DNA from: Flavobacterium urumqiense
GTDB taxonomy: Bacteria > Bacteroidota > Bacteroidia > Flavobacteriales > Flavobacteriaceae
Length of the DNA: 64,000 nt
Assembly (NCBI RefSeq): GCF_900108015.1
Contig: NZ_FNVP01000003.1
Coordinates: 68,162-132,161, forward strand
Direction of reading: 5' to 3'
Under the pieces are notes generated by a model that searched no databases, was not told where the DNA came from, and saw only the letters and a list, made by a program, of their open reading frames with translations. Below, piece after piece: positions 1 to 9,020 of the stretch. Position 1 is the first letter of the stretch, and every line of letters starts with the position of its first letter. The position numbers and the translations under genes were made by a program.

Positions 1-133
1 TGCAATTCGTTGGGGTAAAAAAGAGAGTGCTAACTTTTTATTTTTTCATAAATACCCTCCAACTTAAGTTTTTTAATCGTTTCCCGCTTTTCATTTTCTA
101 AATCTCCTAAAGTGTATTGCGAATCAATATCAC
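1..133 (-). pseudogene. xseA: Fragment of exodeoxyribonuclease VII large subunit (frameshifted)
   Basis: Reading the minus strand gives DIDSQYTLGDLENEKRE and then TIKKLKLEGIYEK. After a shift of frame in an A-run it continues NKKLALSFLPQRIA up to the window edge. This matches, from memory of the family, the stretch just before the catalytic domain of Bacteroidota XseA, the large subunit of the single-strand exonuclease. No open frame continues upstream of the DIDSQY segment, so the 5' part of the gene is missing here, and the A-run appears one base short. The rest of the gene would lie outside the window. A sequencing error in the homopolymer could explain the frameshift but not the missing 5' part. 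Confidence 0.5.
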
Positions 134-271
134 TGGAATTTGCACATTACAGGCTAAACAAATCCTCTTTTTTGAGATGAATATTCTGTTTTACAAATCC
201 GCGCCTTTCAAGGTAAACACCCGAAAGGATTCGGGCGTGAGCGGGGGAGATTATAAGATCGCACAGCGGGA

Positions 272-2158
272 TTATTGATGAGAAATCATTGTTTCGCTAT
301 CTGTAAATTGAAAAAAGATGGTATTTGATCTACTTTTCATACTAAATTCTTTTGTTTTGTTGCTTATTAAATCTTGTATATTTTCTATATAAGCATCTTG
401 AATGTATTTGTGAAAATAGCCAATTGTAAAATCAATACCATGTAAATTATAAATTGATTTTTGCTTTTCACTTATTATCAAGGCCTTATCCTTGCCGGGT
501 TCTTCAGTTAAATAGTCAAATTCTTTTTTATTTTTGTTTTCAAAAGTCATTCCATTAAATTCTTCGTCTAAAATTATTTTATCGATATATGCCATTATGA
601 ATTTCATTCTTTTTTCACTTATTTCATCTAGGTCTATATCTAAAAATCTAACATCAAAATGTTTTTCTAATTTTTTAAGTTTATTAAAATAATTGAATAG
701 ATATCTTGCATCGAAGGCATCTTCATCAAATACTATTTTCTCTTTATAATTGAAAATCAATTTATTTTCCTGAAAGAATTTGAATCTTTGATTCGAAGTA
801 ATTCTAGAGAGGATACTATAAAAATTTAGTCCGCTTTTAACTGATTTTATCGCTTTGCTAGGAACTATTTCGATATGAAATTTACAATTTTTTAAATTTT
901 TAGGAAACACAATTCTTATTAGAATTTGAAAATCATTTGCCATTATTTTCATCTTGGCTTCTGATTCATTTGGATTTGCAATAAATATTTCTAAATGATA
1001 GTTATCTAATTCAAAACCATCTTCGCAAACAATATCAAATAATCCAAAAAGGGAAGGTACCTTTTTGATATAAACACTTTTGATATCATTTTGAGAATTT
1101 ATTCTAATCCCATTAAAAAAGTGATTGTACTCTTTTAATATATCCCCACTTAAACAAATGTCTTCAAAATCTTTTCCTCTTAAAGAATCAATAATTTTTT
1201 TTGTATTTTCATCTTCTCCTGCAATATTAAATTTTACTTCAGTTTTACCAATACCTTCTATAGATGAAACATTGTTAATGATGTAAGCATCGTTTGATTT
1301 ACTTAAATCTAATTTAATATTATTACCTATTGCAAAATTTAGTGCTGCATCTGCGGAGCCAATGCCTCTACTCAAACCCGGAAAGTAATTATATTTTAAA
1401 TCTTCGTCTAATTCTTTGATTAAATCTTCACTAGTAAGTTGAACATACTCAATACCTTTTTGCTGTAAAAATTTTAATTTAGCGGGCGCTATCGTTGGAG
1501 CGATAAAAAACATTTCTTTACGATTGTCCCCTAATTCAATAAGTATTTTTTCAATAATTACCATAATGTTACTGTCTTCTAAGGCATAACCACTGAAAAC
1601 GATATGGTTTTCCACTAATTTAGTTTTAATCGTATTCCAGAAAATAGAATTTTCATTATCCTTGACAAAGTAATTATTGTAATCTGAATTCGTTAGAATA
1701 ATATTTGAAGTATCTGATAAATCGCCATGAATTTTGAATAACCATTGTTTTTTTGGGTTGGCAGTAGCACAATCTGCACTTTTACGAATTACTTCTAAAT
1801 TTTTATTGGTTCTTTCAAAAAGCGTATCATAATTGGTTGTAATTATCGTTTTTATTTGAGGAAATTTTGCTAAAAGCTGATGTATTTCTGTTGTTGTTGG
1901 TGGTTTTTGAAACTCTTTTTTTAAGATTTCAATTAAGTAGTTTTTATTTCCTCCTTTTAGATAATAAATATCTTCTGCTAATTTTGGTAAGTTAGTTGTG
2001 AAGTCTAGTTCTTTTTGTAAATCGCTAGTAAGATTTTTGTAAAGTGTTTCTGCAAGTTTTGCACCTGATGGATATCCGGCATATAAAGACATACCTGCAC
2101 CCACAAACAGGGTAGCTTCTTCTTTTCTAATTAATTCAAAAATTCTTTCTTTACTCAT
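272..2158 (-). CDS. SIR2-domain protein, probable NAD-dependent anti-phage effector
   Basis: This 628-residue protein has an N-terminal SIR2-like domain (about residues 10-260). The NAD-binding motif GAGMS is at 20-24, ITTNYDTLFE has its Asn near 109, and KIHGDLSD has the candidate catalytic His near 144; FSGYALED follows. Bacterial defence proteins with this SIR2_2-type domain usually deplete NAD+ after sensing phage, which is knowledge of the family and not shown here. The C-terminal half (about 270-628) is not recognised and may be the sensor. The gene follows the AvcD-like deaminase gene by 191 bp on the same strand, with a type IIG restriction enzyme upstream, so the context is a defence island. 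Whether it shares their transcript is unclear. Confidence 0.8.
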   Translation of the reverse strand: MSKERIFELIRKEEATLFVGAGMSLYAGYPSGAKLAETLYKNLTSDLQKELDFTTNLPKLAEDIYYLKGGNKNYLIEILKKEFQKPPTTTEIHQLLAKFPQIKTIITTNYDTLFERTNKNLEVIRKSADCATANPKKQWLFKIHGDLSDTSNIILTNSDYNNYFVKDNENSIFWNTIKTKLVENHIVFSGYALEDSNIMVIIEKILIELGDNRKEMFFIAPTIAPAKLKFLQQKGIEYVQLTSEDLIKELDEDLKYNYFPGLSRGIGSADAALNFAIGNNIKLDLSKSNDAYIINNVSSIEGIGKTEVKFNIAGEDENTKKIIDSLRGKDFEDICLSGDILKEYNHFFNGIRINSQNDIKSVYIKKVPSLFGLFDIVCEDGFELDNYHLEIFIANPNESEAKMKIMANDFQILIRIVFPKNLKNCKFHIEIVPSKAIKSVKSGLNFYSILSRITSNQRFKFFQENKLIFNYKEKIVFDEDAFDARYLFNYFNKLKKLEKHFDVRFLDIDLDEISEKRMKFIMAYIDKIILDEEFNGMTFENKNKKEFDYLTEEPGKDKALIISEKQKSIYNLHGIDFTIGYFHKYIQDAYIENIQDLISNKTKEFSMKSRSNTIFFQFTDSETMISHQ

Positions 2159-2349
2159 TTTTACTTTGTATTAGAATGAAAATCTATATTACACAATCTG
2201 TCTTATTAGCAGTTATGCGTTTTGTAATTATGCTTTGTTTTATGTTGCTCCGAAGTCGTGAGACTTGGGAGAGATGGTTCCGAGATTTGAAAAGGAATAC
2301 GAAGTCAGGAGACATCGATGAGCTGGTATTTGAAAATTTATTTTCTACT

Positions 2350-4401
2350 CTATGGATTTCCAATTTCATCCTCAATATTTACAAATTTTGAAAGACCATG
2401 CTCTATAATCATCTGCACATCTTCTAAGGATTTAATGTTTTGAATCTGTTCATATTTTGGATATATTTTTTTTAGAATATTTTTAAATTGATTTATATTT
2501 ATATTTTTATTATCCATCTCTAAAGACATAGTTATTTCATCTTTAGGAGATAAATAAGGTTCATATAATTTATGATAAGAGTTTCCAATTGCTCCAGAAA
2601 AAGGAAATAAAATAGGTTTAATACGGCCACCATGAAGTATTTGATCAACCGCAATTCCCGGATAAGGGTCAATGTAAAAAATAATTCTAATACCTAATTG
2701 ATAAGCTTTTTTTGAACATAGTTCGCAAGGGCTGGCAGTAGTAAAAAGAATACCATTTTCGACTCCTAATCCACCAGATTTAGTAAGTTGTAACATAGCA
2801 TTTTCTTCAGCATGTAACGATCTTGTATGGACTTGATTTGATTCTCCTTCATAATAATTATGTATAGATTTGAAACAAAATGAACAGTTTTTACCGTTTA
2901 GCTCCTCTTTTTTAAGATCATAATCTTCTTTGAAGTAATCAATTATTGCATCTTTAAAATTTGAAACGGAACTATCTTTGTACTTGTAATCAGATGTACC
3001 AGTGATATTTCCTTTCTCAAATTCACTATAATGAACACTATTGTCAATATTACCATTAAAATAATCCTCAACATTTCTGAGATTACATGGTGTATGCCCT
3101 TTTGCTACGTCATTCCAACCTATGGACTTTGCAATAAAATTTTTATCTGTAATCACGGCACCTACTTGTCTTGAAATACATCCAGAATTTAATTTTGCAG
3201 TGTAAGCTATCTGCATATTCCTTTCACTAGCGCTAGGTGTAATTAATCCAGGCTGATAAATAAGAGCAATGAGCTTCATTAACTGTTCTTCTCTTGTTAA
3301 AAAAGTATTAGAAATTTTTTCTTTTTCATTAATGGATACTCCATGATCTTTTTCAAAAAATTGTAAAAAAGAATCTATTTGATCAACTTTAAGATTAAAA
3401 ATATGATAATCACTTTTTTGGATACAGTTTTCTACGTTTGGTGAGGTAAATATTCCTTTTGAAAAATCTTTATTTTTATATTCTGTTTCATCTAAATTAA
3501 TTAACTTTTCTATTAATTCTAAGCGTTCTGATTTGTTGGGTATTTTTTTTAAAAATCTTTCATTTAACCGATCCTTTGAATTCTCAAGAATATCTTTAGT
3601 TGCAACCATATAAAATGCAGAATAACGTTCTTTGAAAAAAGTAATTTCTAATGAGTTTCTAAGTGAATCAATAACAATTTTTGTTGATTTAGATTCCGAA
3701 ATATTAAATTTCTTTCTTGCTTTTATAATTTTATTTATTAACTCAGCAATTGTGTAAACATTATTAGGATCAGTATTGTTTTCAATACCAGATTTTTTAG
3801 ATTTTCTAATGTTACATGAAACAAAATGAAACAAACGGGTTCTTCTAAAATAGTTGCCGTCGTTTTCTAAAACATGCATAAAATCATTTGTGAATTCTAT
3901 AAATTCTTTACCAAAAAAAATCTTATTTAATGACAATAAACTTTCAGTGTTCTTTATGTTTTCAAAGCTTACTAACTGATTAATTTTTTCTAATAAAGTC
4001 TTATGTTTTTCAAAAGTTTCTTCTAAGTCGATAAACTTTTTTTTAACCAATTCTTTATTGTCTTCAGTTTTACTTTCTCTGTAATGTTTATCTAAAAGAT
4101 TTTTAATTTTCACGAAATTACTTCCGGTTTTTTTAACAATGTATAATAATAAAACTTTTTTATACTCAATAATATCGTACTGTTGCCAATTGTTTCCATG
4201 GGATAAATAATTCTTAGTAATCTCAAATTTTCTTTTAAATACTGGGTCTGAAAAACTACCAGTTTCTCTTAGTCCACTATTCAAATTATTAAAATCTTTA
4301 CTCAATAAATCTGAAATTTGTGAGCATCCCGAACCAGTTCTACCAGTAAGTCCTATTATTGTAAATTCGGTTCTATGTTTATAAAGTTCCTTTAATTTCA
4401 T
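2350..4401 (-). CDS. AvcD-like anti-phage dCTP/dCMP deaminase with N-terminal P-loop domain
   Basis: The 683-residue protein has two parts. Residues 13-30 form a P-loop-like segment, GLTGRTGSGCS, in which the Walker A lysine is replaced by Cys. The C-terminal part (about 375-610) is a cytidine/deoxycytidylate deaminase domain with the zinc motif HAEENA (His530, catalytic Glu532) and PCELC (Cys559, Cys562). This architecture is that of AvcD-type proteins, which deaminate deoxycytidine nucleotides on phage infection and starve phage DNA synthesis. It starts 9 bp after the stop of the upstream restriction-modification gene, so the two are very likely cotranscribed. The regulatory RNA AvcI is encoded next to avcD in Vibrio; no such RNA could be recognised here, and the 191-bp gap downstream is the only room. 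Confidence 0.85.
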   Translation of the reverse strand: MKLKELYKHRTEFTIIGLTGRTGSGCSQISDLLSKDFNNLNSGLRETGSFSDPVFKRKFEITKNYLSHGNNWQQYDIIEYKKVLLLYIVKKTGSNFVKIKNLLDKHYRESKTEDNKELVKKKFIDLEETFEKHKTLLEKINQLVSFENIKNTESLLSLNKIFFGKEFIEFTNDFMHVLENDGNYFRRTRLFHFVSCNIRKSKKSGIENNTDPNNVYTIAELINKIIKARKKFNISESKSTKIVIDSLRNSLEITFFKERYSAFYMVATKDILENSKDRLNERFLKKIPNKSERLELIEKLINLDETEYKNKDFSKGIFTSPNVENCIQKSDYHIFNLKVDQIDSFLQFFEKDHGVSINEKEKISNTFLTREEQLMKLIALIYQPGLITPSASERNMQIAYTAKLNSGCISRQVGAVITDKNFIAKSIGWNDVAKGHTPCNLRNVEDYFNGNIDNSVHYSEFEKGNITGTSDYKYKDSSVSNFKDAIIDYFKEDYDLKKEELNGKNCSFCFKSIHNYYEGESNQVHTRSLHAEENAMLQLTKSGGLGVENGILFTTASPCELCSKKAYQLGIRIIFYIDPYPGIAVDQILHGGRIKPILFPFSGAIGNSYHKLYEPYLSPKDEITMSLEMDNKNININQFKNILKKIYPKYEQIQNIKSLEDVQMIIEHGLSKFVNIEDEIGNP

Positions 4402-4410
4402 ATTTATTTT

Positions 4411-7400
4411 CTAATTATTTTCAATTATACTAATCTCTTCCTCACTCAAACCATATAACTCATACACCATTTTATCAATGGCTTTTTCGGTGGTTTCTAT
4501 TTGTGATTTCAGGGTTTGAGCTTTGGTTTTGTTTTCTTCAAATAGATCTAGCCATTCGAACTCGTCTTTTTTGGAGAGCGGTGTTTGTCCTGATGTTTTA
4601 ATGGCTTTATTAAGTTCCGTAATGAAATCAGCAAAGGTTAATTCGTTCCAGTTTTCAAGTTTTTTAGGCAGTTTTTCAAGTTTGTATTGTCCTGAAAAGT
4701 AATTTCCAAATTTTCTGTTTACTGCTTGCAAATCTTTATATAAAGTCAATATTTTATCGGTGTTTTCAATAAACGGAATTTGAGAATCCGGATTTATTTT
4801 TTTGATGGGAAACTTTCTCAAATCATTTAGAATGATTTTTGGAAATAATTTCCTAACCGATTTTGCTGTATTCTTCACAAAGTAATAGGACAACAATTTG
4901 CTGTTCAAAACTGCTAAGATATATTTCAAAGAAATGTTTGAGTTTGCTTTTTCTACGATAGCTATGTTACTTCTATTGTATAAATAAACAACTTCATCGT
5001 AGGTTGCGATTAAACATTTGGGATAATTTCCTGTAATTTCTCTTACGATAATTTTTTTACCATCAAACAAGTTAAATGTTCTAGGTGCAGCAAGGTGTTT
5101 GCCATATCTCAAATATGAACCTGCCCAACTTGTGAAATACCTTCCAACGTCTTTTCCGTCTAAATATTTATGTGTGTTATCATCAAATTTATAATCATAA
5201 TCATAAGGTCTATTTATAACGTCTTCAGCTGATTGCTTAGGTTCACCTTTGTCTTTTTCGTATGCTTGCAGTCCTGCCTTAATCTTCACAAGACTATCCA
5301 ATATTTCTGAATCCTTTATGATTTTTAGATTCAAATCATCGCTTTCTTCATCCAAAAAAACTTTAAATTCGAATCCTTCATTTTTAGAAAATTCCGTTTG
5401 TTTTTTGGTATGAGACAAATAGAATTCATTCCCATTGTTCAGCAATATTTGAACAGTATTTTCCTTTTTTGAACTTTCTTTTTCTGCCAATAAAATTACC
5501 GTTTCAACATTTGCTGTTTCAAATGAAAATCCTGCCAAATTGATTATTTGGTTTATTTTATTAGTTTCTAACAAAAACTTTCTCAATCCTTCGCCAGAAT
5601 ACATCATTAGCCAAGAATTTGGAATGATCAAACCATAAATTCCATTGTTTTTTATAAGATGAACTGATTTTTCAATGAATAACAAGTAAGTATTAATTTG
5701 GTATTTTGCCGAAACATATTTAGAAACAAAAAAATCCTTTTCTTCTTGACGAAAATTATCTCTTGCAAAAACATAAGGCGGATTTCCAATAATCACATCA
5801 AAACCTCCTTTGGCAAATACTTCCGGGAATTCATCTTTCCAGTTAAAGGCCTTGTCGTTGGCAATGGCTTTGCTGTCAATGAGCGAGTTGCCGCATTTGA
5901 TGTTGTTGTTTAAACTTGTCAGTTTCCGTTTGGGTTGGGCCGTGCGCAGCCATAAAGAGAGTTTTGCAATCTCAATACTTTCTTCGTTAAGGTCCACACC
6001 ATAGATGTTGTGTTCGAGGATTTGGTTTTCGATATCCGGGAAAGCAAAGCCCCCTCCAAACAATTGTTTGGTGAGTTCGTCTATATAGGCGTGTTCTCTA
6101 ATCAGGAAATCCAATGCCTGGTTTAAGAAAGCACCCGAACCACAAGCGGGGTCACAAATGGTCAGTTCCAAGAGCCATTCGCGGTATTCTTTCAGTTGCT
6201 GTTCGAGTTTGATAATTGTTGTGGCCTGACGGTTCTTGCGGCCTTTGGCGTAATCTTCGTCAAGGATGCCTAATTCCTGTTTTTTCTCGGTGCAGAGTTT
6301 ACCAACGGTATTGTCGACAATGTATTTGGTGATATATTTTGGGGTATAGAAAACGCCGTCTTTCTTACGTTTGGTTTTTTGCTTGTCGAAGTCGGTTCCC
6401 TCAATTTCGGCATTGACACTTTCGATTTCGTTTAACGAATGTTCGAAAATATGTCCTAAAATATTCACATCTACCTGACTTTCGAAATCATAGGTCGATA
6501 GTTTTTTGGTATGACGGTACAGCAATTCGCTATCAATCACAACCGCATCCAGAATGGTATCTGGCTGGAAGAGCCCACCATTATAGGCGAAAATTTCTTC
6601 TTTTTTGTCGGTACCTTTGCGCCCGGTATCGAGATAACGGAAGTATTGTTTGTAACGATCGTATAACGGCACATCCATATCCAAGTCAGCCAATGCTTTC
6701 CATTCTTTGAGAATGGTGTTGATGGAGTTGGGCGCCAATAAGCCACGGTCTTCAGCAAAAAGAATAAACAGAAAACGGTCGATCAGTTTTTGTGACTTTT
6801 TGAAAAGTGTGAGCTTGGAGGTTTTTTCGCTTAACTCCGTAAGCATTATATTATTCCTGTTTTGCTTGACCAAATCCCGGTATAACTCCCGTTTGAAAAG
6901 CGAATAATCGGCATAGAATTTTTTGGTGATATTTTCTTCTTCCACCACGGAAGCTTCTTTTATGCTGAGTGGTTTATTGGTCAGTATATTGTCTTTGGCC
7001 AGACAGAGGTAGAAGATCTCGAATTCACTGTGGGATAAGGTAAAGAGGTTGAATTCCTCGAAATCGACCGCATTGTTGATGTAGAACCTCAACTTCTCGA
7101 AGTTGGACGTAATCACATAAATACATCCGGTTTGATTGGCTTTGTAATCAAAGGCTTGTTGGCGGATGCTTTCCATGTCTTTGGTATTGGTGCCTTTGAG
7201 TTCGATAACGGCTAATGCGTTGCCGTCTTTCAAGATGGCACCATCGACTTTTTTAGAACCTTTTATATTTTTGAGTTCGGTGGTCAAGTTGAATTTTGGC
7301 GTTGGATTCAGCGTGTAGCCTAATATATCTACAAATAGCTCCCGTAGAAATCCTTCCTGGAATTGTTCTTCTTTGCTGTTGCGTATGTTTTCCTGAATGG

Positions 7401-7506
7401 CGGCATTATGAAAATACTTGCTGTATTTTTTATAAGCTTTCTGGACTTGGTCTGTATCTTGTTGGCTCAAATATTTTTTGAGCACGGAAGGCTGAAATAA
7501 TGACAT
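4411..7506 (-). CDS. Type IIG restriction-modification enzyme (Eco57I-like single polypeptide)
   Basis: One polypeptide of about 1031 residues carries nuclease, methylase and specificity parts. Near the N-terminus a PD-(D/E)xK nuclease signature is seen (VDGAI around 87-91, then AVIELKG with ELK about 102-104). The N6-adenine methyltransferase core follows, with motif I DPACGSGAFL (about 452-461) and motif IV NPPY (about 575-578). The C-terminal third resembles TaqI-type target-recognition domains with a coiled C-terminus. A longer frame starts 13 codons earlier, but MSLFQPSVLKKYL at 7506 is the usual start of this family. The enzyme should cut DNA lacking its own methylation. It is the first gene of the defence cluster and is followed by the deaminase gene after 9 bp. 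Confidence 0.88.
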   Translation of the reverse strand: MSLFQPSVLKKYLSQQDTDQVQKAYKKYSKYFHNAAIQENIRNSKEEQFQEGFLRELFVDILGYTLNPTPKFNLTTELKNIKGSKKVDGAILKDGNALAVIELKGTNTKDMESIRQQAFDYKANQTGCIYVITSNFEKLRFYINNAVDFEEFNLFTLSHSEFEIFYLCLAKDNILTNKPLSIKEASVVEEENITKKFYADYSLFKRELYRDLVKQNRNNIMLTELSEKTSKLTLFKKSQKLIDRFLFILFAEDRGLLAPNSINTILKEWKALADLDMDVPLYDRYKQYFRYLDTGRKGTDKKEEIFAYNGGLFQPDTILDAVVIDSELLYRHTKKLSTYDFESQVDVNILGHIFEHSLNEIESVNAEIEGTDFDKQKTKRKKDGVFYTPKYITKYIVDNTVGKLCTEKKQELGILDEDYAKGRKNRQATTIIKLEQQLKEYREWLLELTICDPACGSGAFLNQALDFLIREHAYIDELTKQLFGGGFAFPDIENQILEHNIYGVDLNEESIEIAKLSLWLRTAQPKRKLTSLNNNIKCGNSLIDSKAIANDKAFNWKDEFPEVFAKGGFDVIIGNPPYVFARDNFRQEEKDFFVSKYVSAKYQINTYLLFIEKSVHLIKNNGIYGLIIPNSWLMMYSGEGLRKFLLETNKINQIINLAGFSFETANVETVILLAEKESSKKENTVQILLNNGNEFYLSHTKKQTEFSKNEGFEFKVFLDEESDDLNLKIIKDSEILDSLVKIKAGLQAYEKDKGEPKQSAEDVINRPYDYDYKFDDNTHKYLDGKDVGRYFTSWAGSYLRYGKHLAAPRTFNLFDGKKIIVREITGNYPKCLIATYDEVVYLYNRSNIAIVEKANSNISLKYILAVLNSKLLSYYFVKNTAKSVRKLFPKIILNDLRKFPIKKINPDSQIPFIENTDKILTLYKDLQAVNRKFGNYFSGQYKLEKLPKKLENWNELTFADFITELNKAIKTSGQTPLSKKDEFEWLDLFEENKTKAQTLKSQIETTEKAIDKMVYELYGLSEEEISIIENN

Positions 7507-7846
7507 TGGTAACGCTTTTTTTTTTGAGAATCTAAAAATACACAATTTGAAAGTAGTGTAAGATTTTTGTTATTAACAAATTAGGTTGATAAAAACACAA
7601 ACCATACAGTTCAAATTTGTATGATTTCTTCAAAACTAAGTTGATTAAATTAATTTGTCTTACGGTTTCCCACATTTTGAGAAAACAAATATCTAATTTG
7701 AAGTTAGTATTCATTTCGTTTGAATCAAGTTATAGTGTTTTGATTGTTCAAATGTAAATGAACGGCATTTTGTTGGATTTTACTATACCCACTTTTAGTG
7801 ATATTGCTTTGCTATGTGGTATAAAAAAACTAGTGTTTTATCCAAA
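7507..7846. other. Gap upstream of the restriction-modification gene
   Basis: No gene is supported here. The region should hold the promoter of the minus-strand defence cluster, but no convincing TAnnTTTG box could be placed. A 60-codon frame on the minus strand has no start context and no recognisable product. Confidence 0.4.
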
Positions 7847-8000
7847 TCACGTTAACGTGAAATTTTTATCACTTTAACGTGATTTTTTTGTTACGTTAAC
7901 GCACTTTAACGTAATAAAGACGATGTATTCTTACAAAAATGATCTTTATTAGTGTGAAAAGCTAATCACGTCAACGTGTTTTTTTTTCACGTCAACGTGA
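7847..8000. repeat. Cluster of CACGTTAACGTG-like palindromes in helical phase
   Basis: TCACGTTAACGTGA at 7847-7860 is a perfect palindrome. Near copies are ATCACTTTAACGTGAT at 7868-7883, the pair TTACGTTAA (7891-7899) and TTAACGTAA (7906-7914), CACGTCAACGTG at 7967-7978 and TCACGTCAACGTGA at 7987-8000. Start-to-start steps of about 22, 22, 10 and 21 bp put many copies on one face of the helix. This suggests a multi-site operator or iteron-like binding region. It lies between the small HTH gene and the restriction-modification gene and could serve either. The binding protein is unknown. Confidence 0.75.
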
Positions 8001-8068
8001 TTTTTAATATTTCGTCATAAAAATGCAGGGATGAATGCTCTACAATTTTTATACAAATTTCTGTATCA

Positions 8069-8359
8069 TTAATGAAAATTATTTCTTTTGATTAACGCTT
8101 TCAAAACATCACTTTTTTTGTAACGAACCAAATTGCCTATGCGGTACGATTGAATGATATTTTTCTTTTCCCATACTCCTAATGTAACAAGTGAGACGGA
8201 AAGCATTTTCGAAGTTTCCTGCCTGGTTAGCAGTTTGTCTTCGTCAATATTTTGAATAGAAAGTAGTAGATCTTTTAATGCAAAAACAACTCCTTTAATT
8301 ATTTCATCTTTGAAATCATCTGCATTAATGTTTTCAATTTGTAAAATTTCTCTTTTCAT
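8069..8359 (-). CDS. Small helix-turn-helix protein, excisionase/MerR-like
   Basis: The 96-residue protein has a C-terminal winged-helix segment of the kind found in excisionases and MerR-like DNA-binding domains: LLTRQETSKMLSVSLVTL is the helix-turn-helix and YRIGNLVRYKKSDVLKAL the wing and third helix (residues about 43-92). The N-terminal 40 residues are a charged, probably helical region. Such proteins are common in Bacteroidota mobile elements and islands, where they act as excision factors or repressors. The phased palindrome cluster lies directly downstream, between this gene and the restriction-modification gene. Target and partner recombinase are not visible nearby. Confidence 0.65.
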   Translation of the reverse strand: MKREILQIENINADDFKDEIIKGVVFALKDLLLSIQNIDEDKLLTRQETSKMLSVSLVTLGVWEKKNIIQSYRIGNLVRYKKSDVLKALIKRNNFH

Positions 8360-8712
8360 AATGTCTAGATTTTTAAATTCAGATTGATTAGCACGTAAAA
8401 ATGATGATACTGATAAAAAGAATAAACAAGTATTTATAAGGAATTAAAAATCTAGTTGTTTTTAACTATTGTAATTTTTCAATTTGTATAAAGCAATTGA
8501 ATAAAGCTGTTTCCAGTTTAATTTGAAGTAAATATTTTATTGTAGTTTTATAGAAGACTTTTAAATTGTATTGACGATAAATAGGCAAATAAAAAGTCTT
8601 TCGTTCGTCTAATTTTGATCGAATAACAAAGGTTTTAATCATCATTTCTTCAACTTGGTTGACTAAATGTTGACTAAAACCTTTGTTAAGTCCTGTAAAC
8701 AGGCTTTAAAAG
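8360..8712. other. Gap between the HTH gene and tRNA-Leu
   Basis: I see no gene here. The sequence is very AT-rich and would carry the promoter of the HTH gene. No clear repeat of a tRNA 3' end, which would mark an island attachment site, was found. Confidence 0.4.
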
Positions 8713-8795
8713 TGACCACGGTGGGATTTGAACCCACACGCCCTTGCGAGCACCAGCCCCTCAAGCTGGCAAGTCTACCGTTTCTCCACGTGGCC
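8713..8795 (-). tRNA. tRNA-Leu (GAG)
   Basis: Read on the minus strand, a 7-bp acceptor stem pairs GGCCACG with CGTGGTC. There is a long variable arm typical of tRNA-Leu, an anticodon loop TTGAGGG giving GAG, and a T-arm GGGTTCAAATCCC. CCA is not encoded. It lies downstream of the two tRNA-Lys genes and is separated from them by a hairpin. Confidence 0.95.
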
Positions 8796-8804
8796 TTAAA
8801 AAAG

Positions 8805-8836
8805 AAAAGGTCAAGTAATAAATTACTCGACCTTTT
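8805..8836 (-). terminator. Hairpin between tRNA-Lys and tRNA-Leu
   Basis: AAAAGGTC pairs with GACCTTTT, with an inner GTAAT/ATTAC stem. On the minus strand the stem is followed by a run of T, so it probably ends or processes the tRNA-Lys transcript before tRNA-Leu. Confidence 0.6.
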
Positions 8837-8837
8837 G

Positions 8838-8910
8838 TGACCCGACTGGGGCTCGAACCCAGGACCCCATCATTAAAAGTGATGTGCTCTACCAACTGAG
8901 CTATCGAGTC
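8838..8910 (-). tRNA. tRNA-Lys (TTT), copy 2
   Basis: Cloverleaf on the minus strand: acceptor GACTCGA pairs with TCGGGTC, the anticodon loop CTTTTAA gives TTT, and the T-arm contains GGGTTCGAGCCCC. It is identical to the copy 37 bp upstream, so this is a tandem duplication. Confidence 0.96.
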
Positions 8911-8947
8911 AATGCTTCAAGGAAATTATGTGTTGATCACAAATTTG

Positions 8948-9020
8948 TGACCCGACTGGGGCTCGAACCCAGGACCCCATCATTAAAAGTGATGTGCTCT
9001 ACCAACTGAGCTATCGAGTC
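8948..9020 (-). tRNA. tRNA-Lys (TTT), copy 1
   Basis: This has the same 73-nt sequence as the neighbouring copy, with the same acceptor stem and TTT anticodon. It is the first tRNA in the direction of transcription of the Lys-Lys-Leu cluster. Confidence 0.96.

Noticed and set aside
2176-2391. Open frames on both strands between the deaminase and SIR2 genes
   Set aside because: Both overlap the gap in composition only, with no family resemblance or start signal; a non-coding role is at least as likely.
7507-7545. Upstream extension of the type IIG enzyme by 13 residues
   Set aside because: The added residues have no counterpart in the family and MSLFQPSVLKKYL is a typical start.
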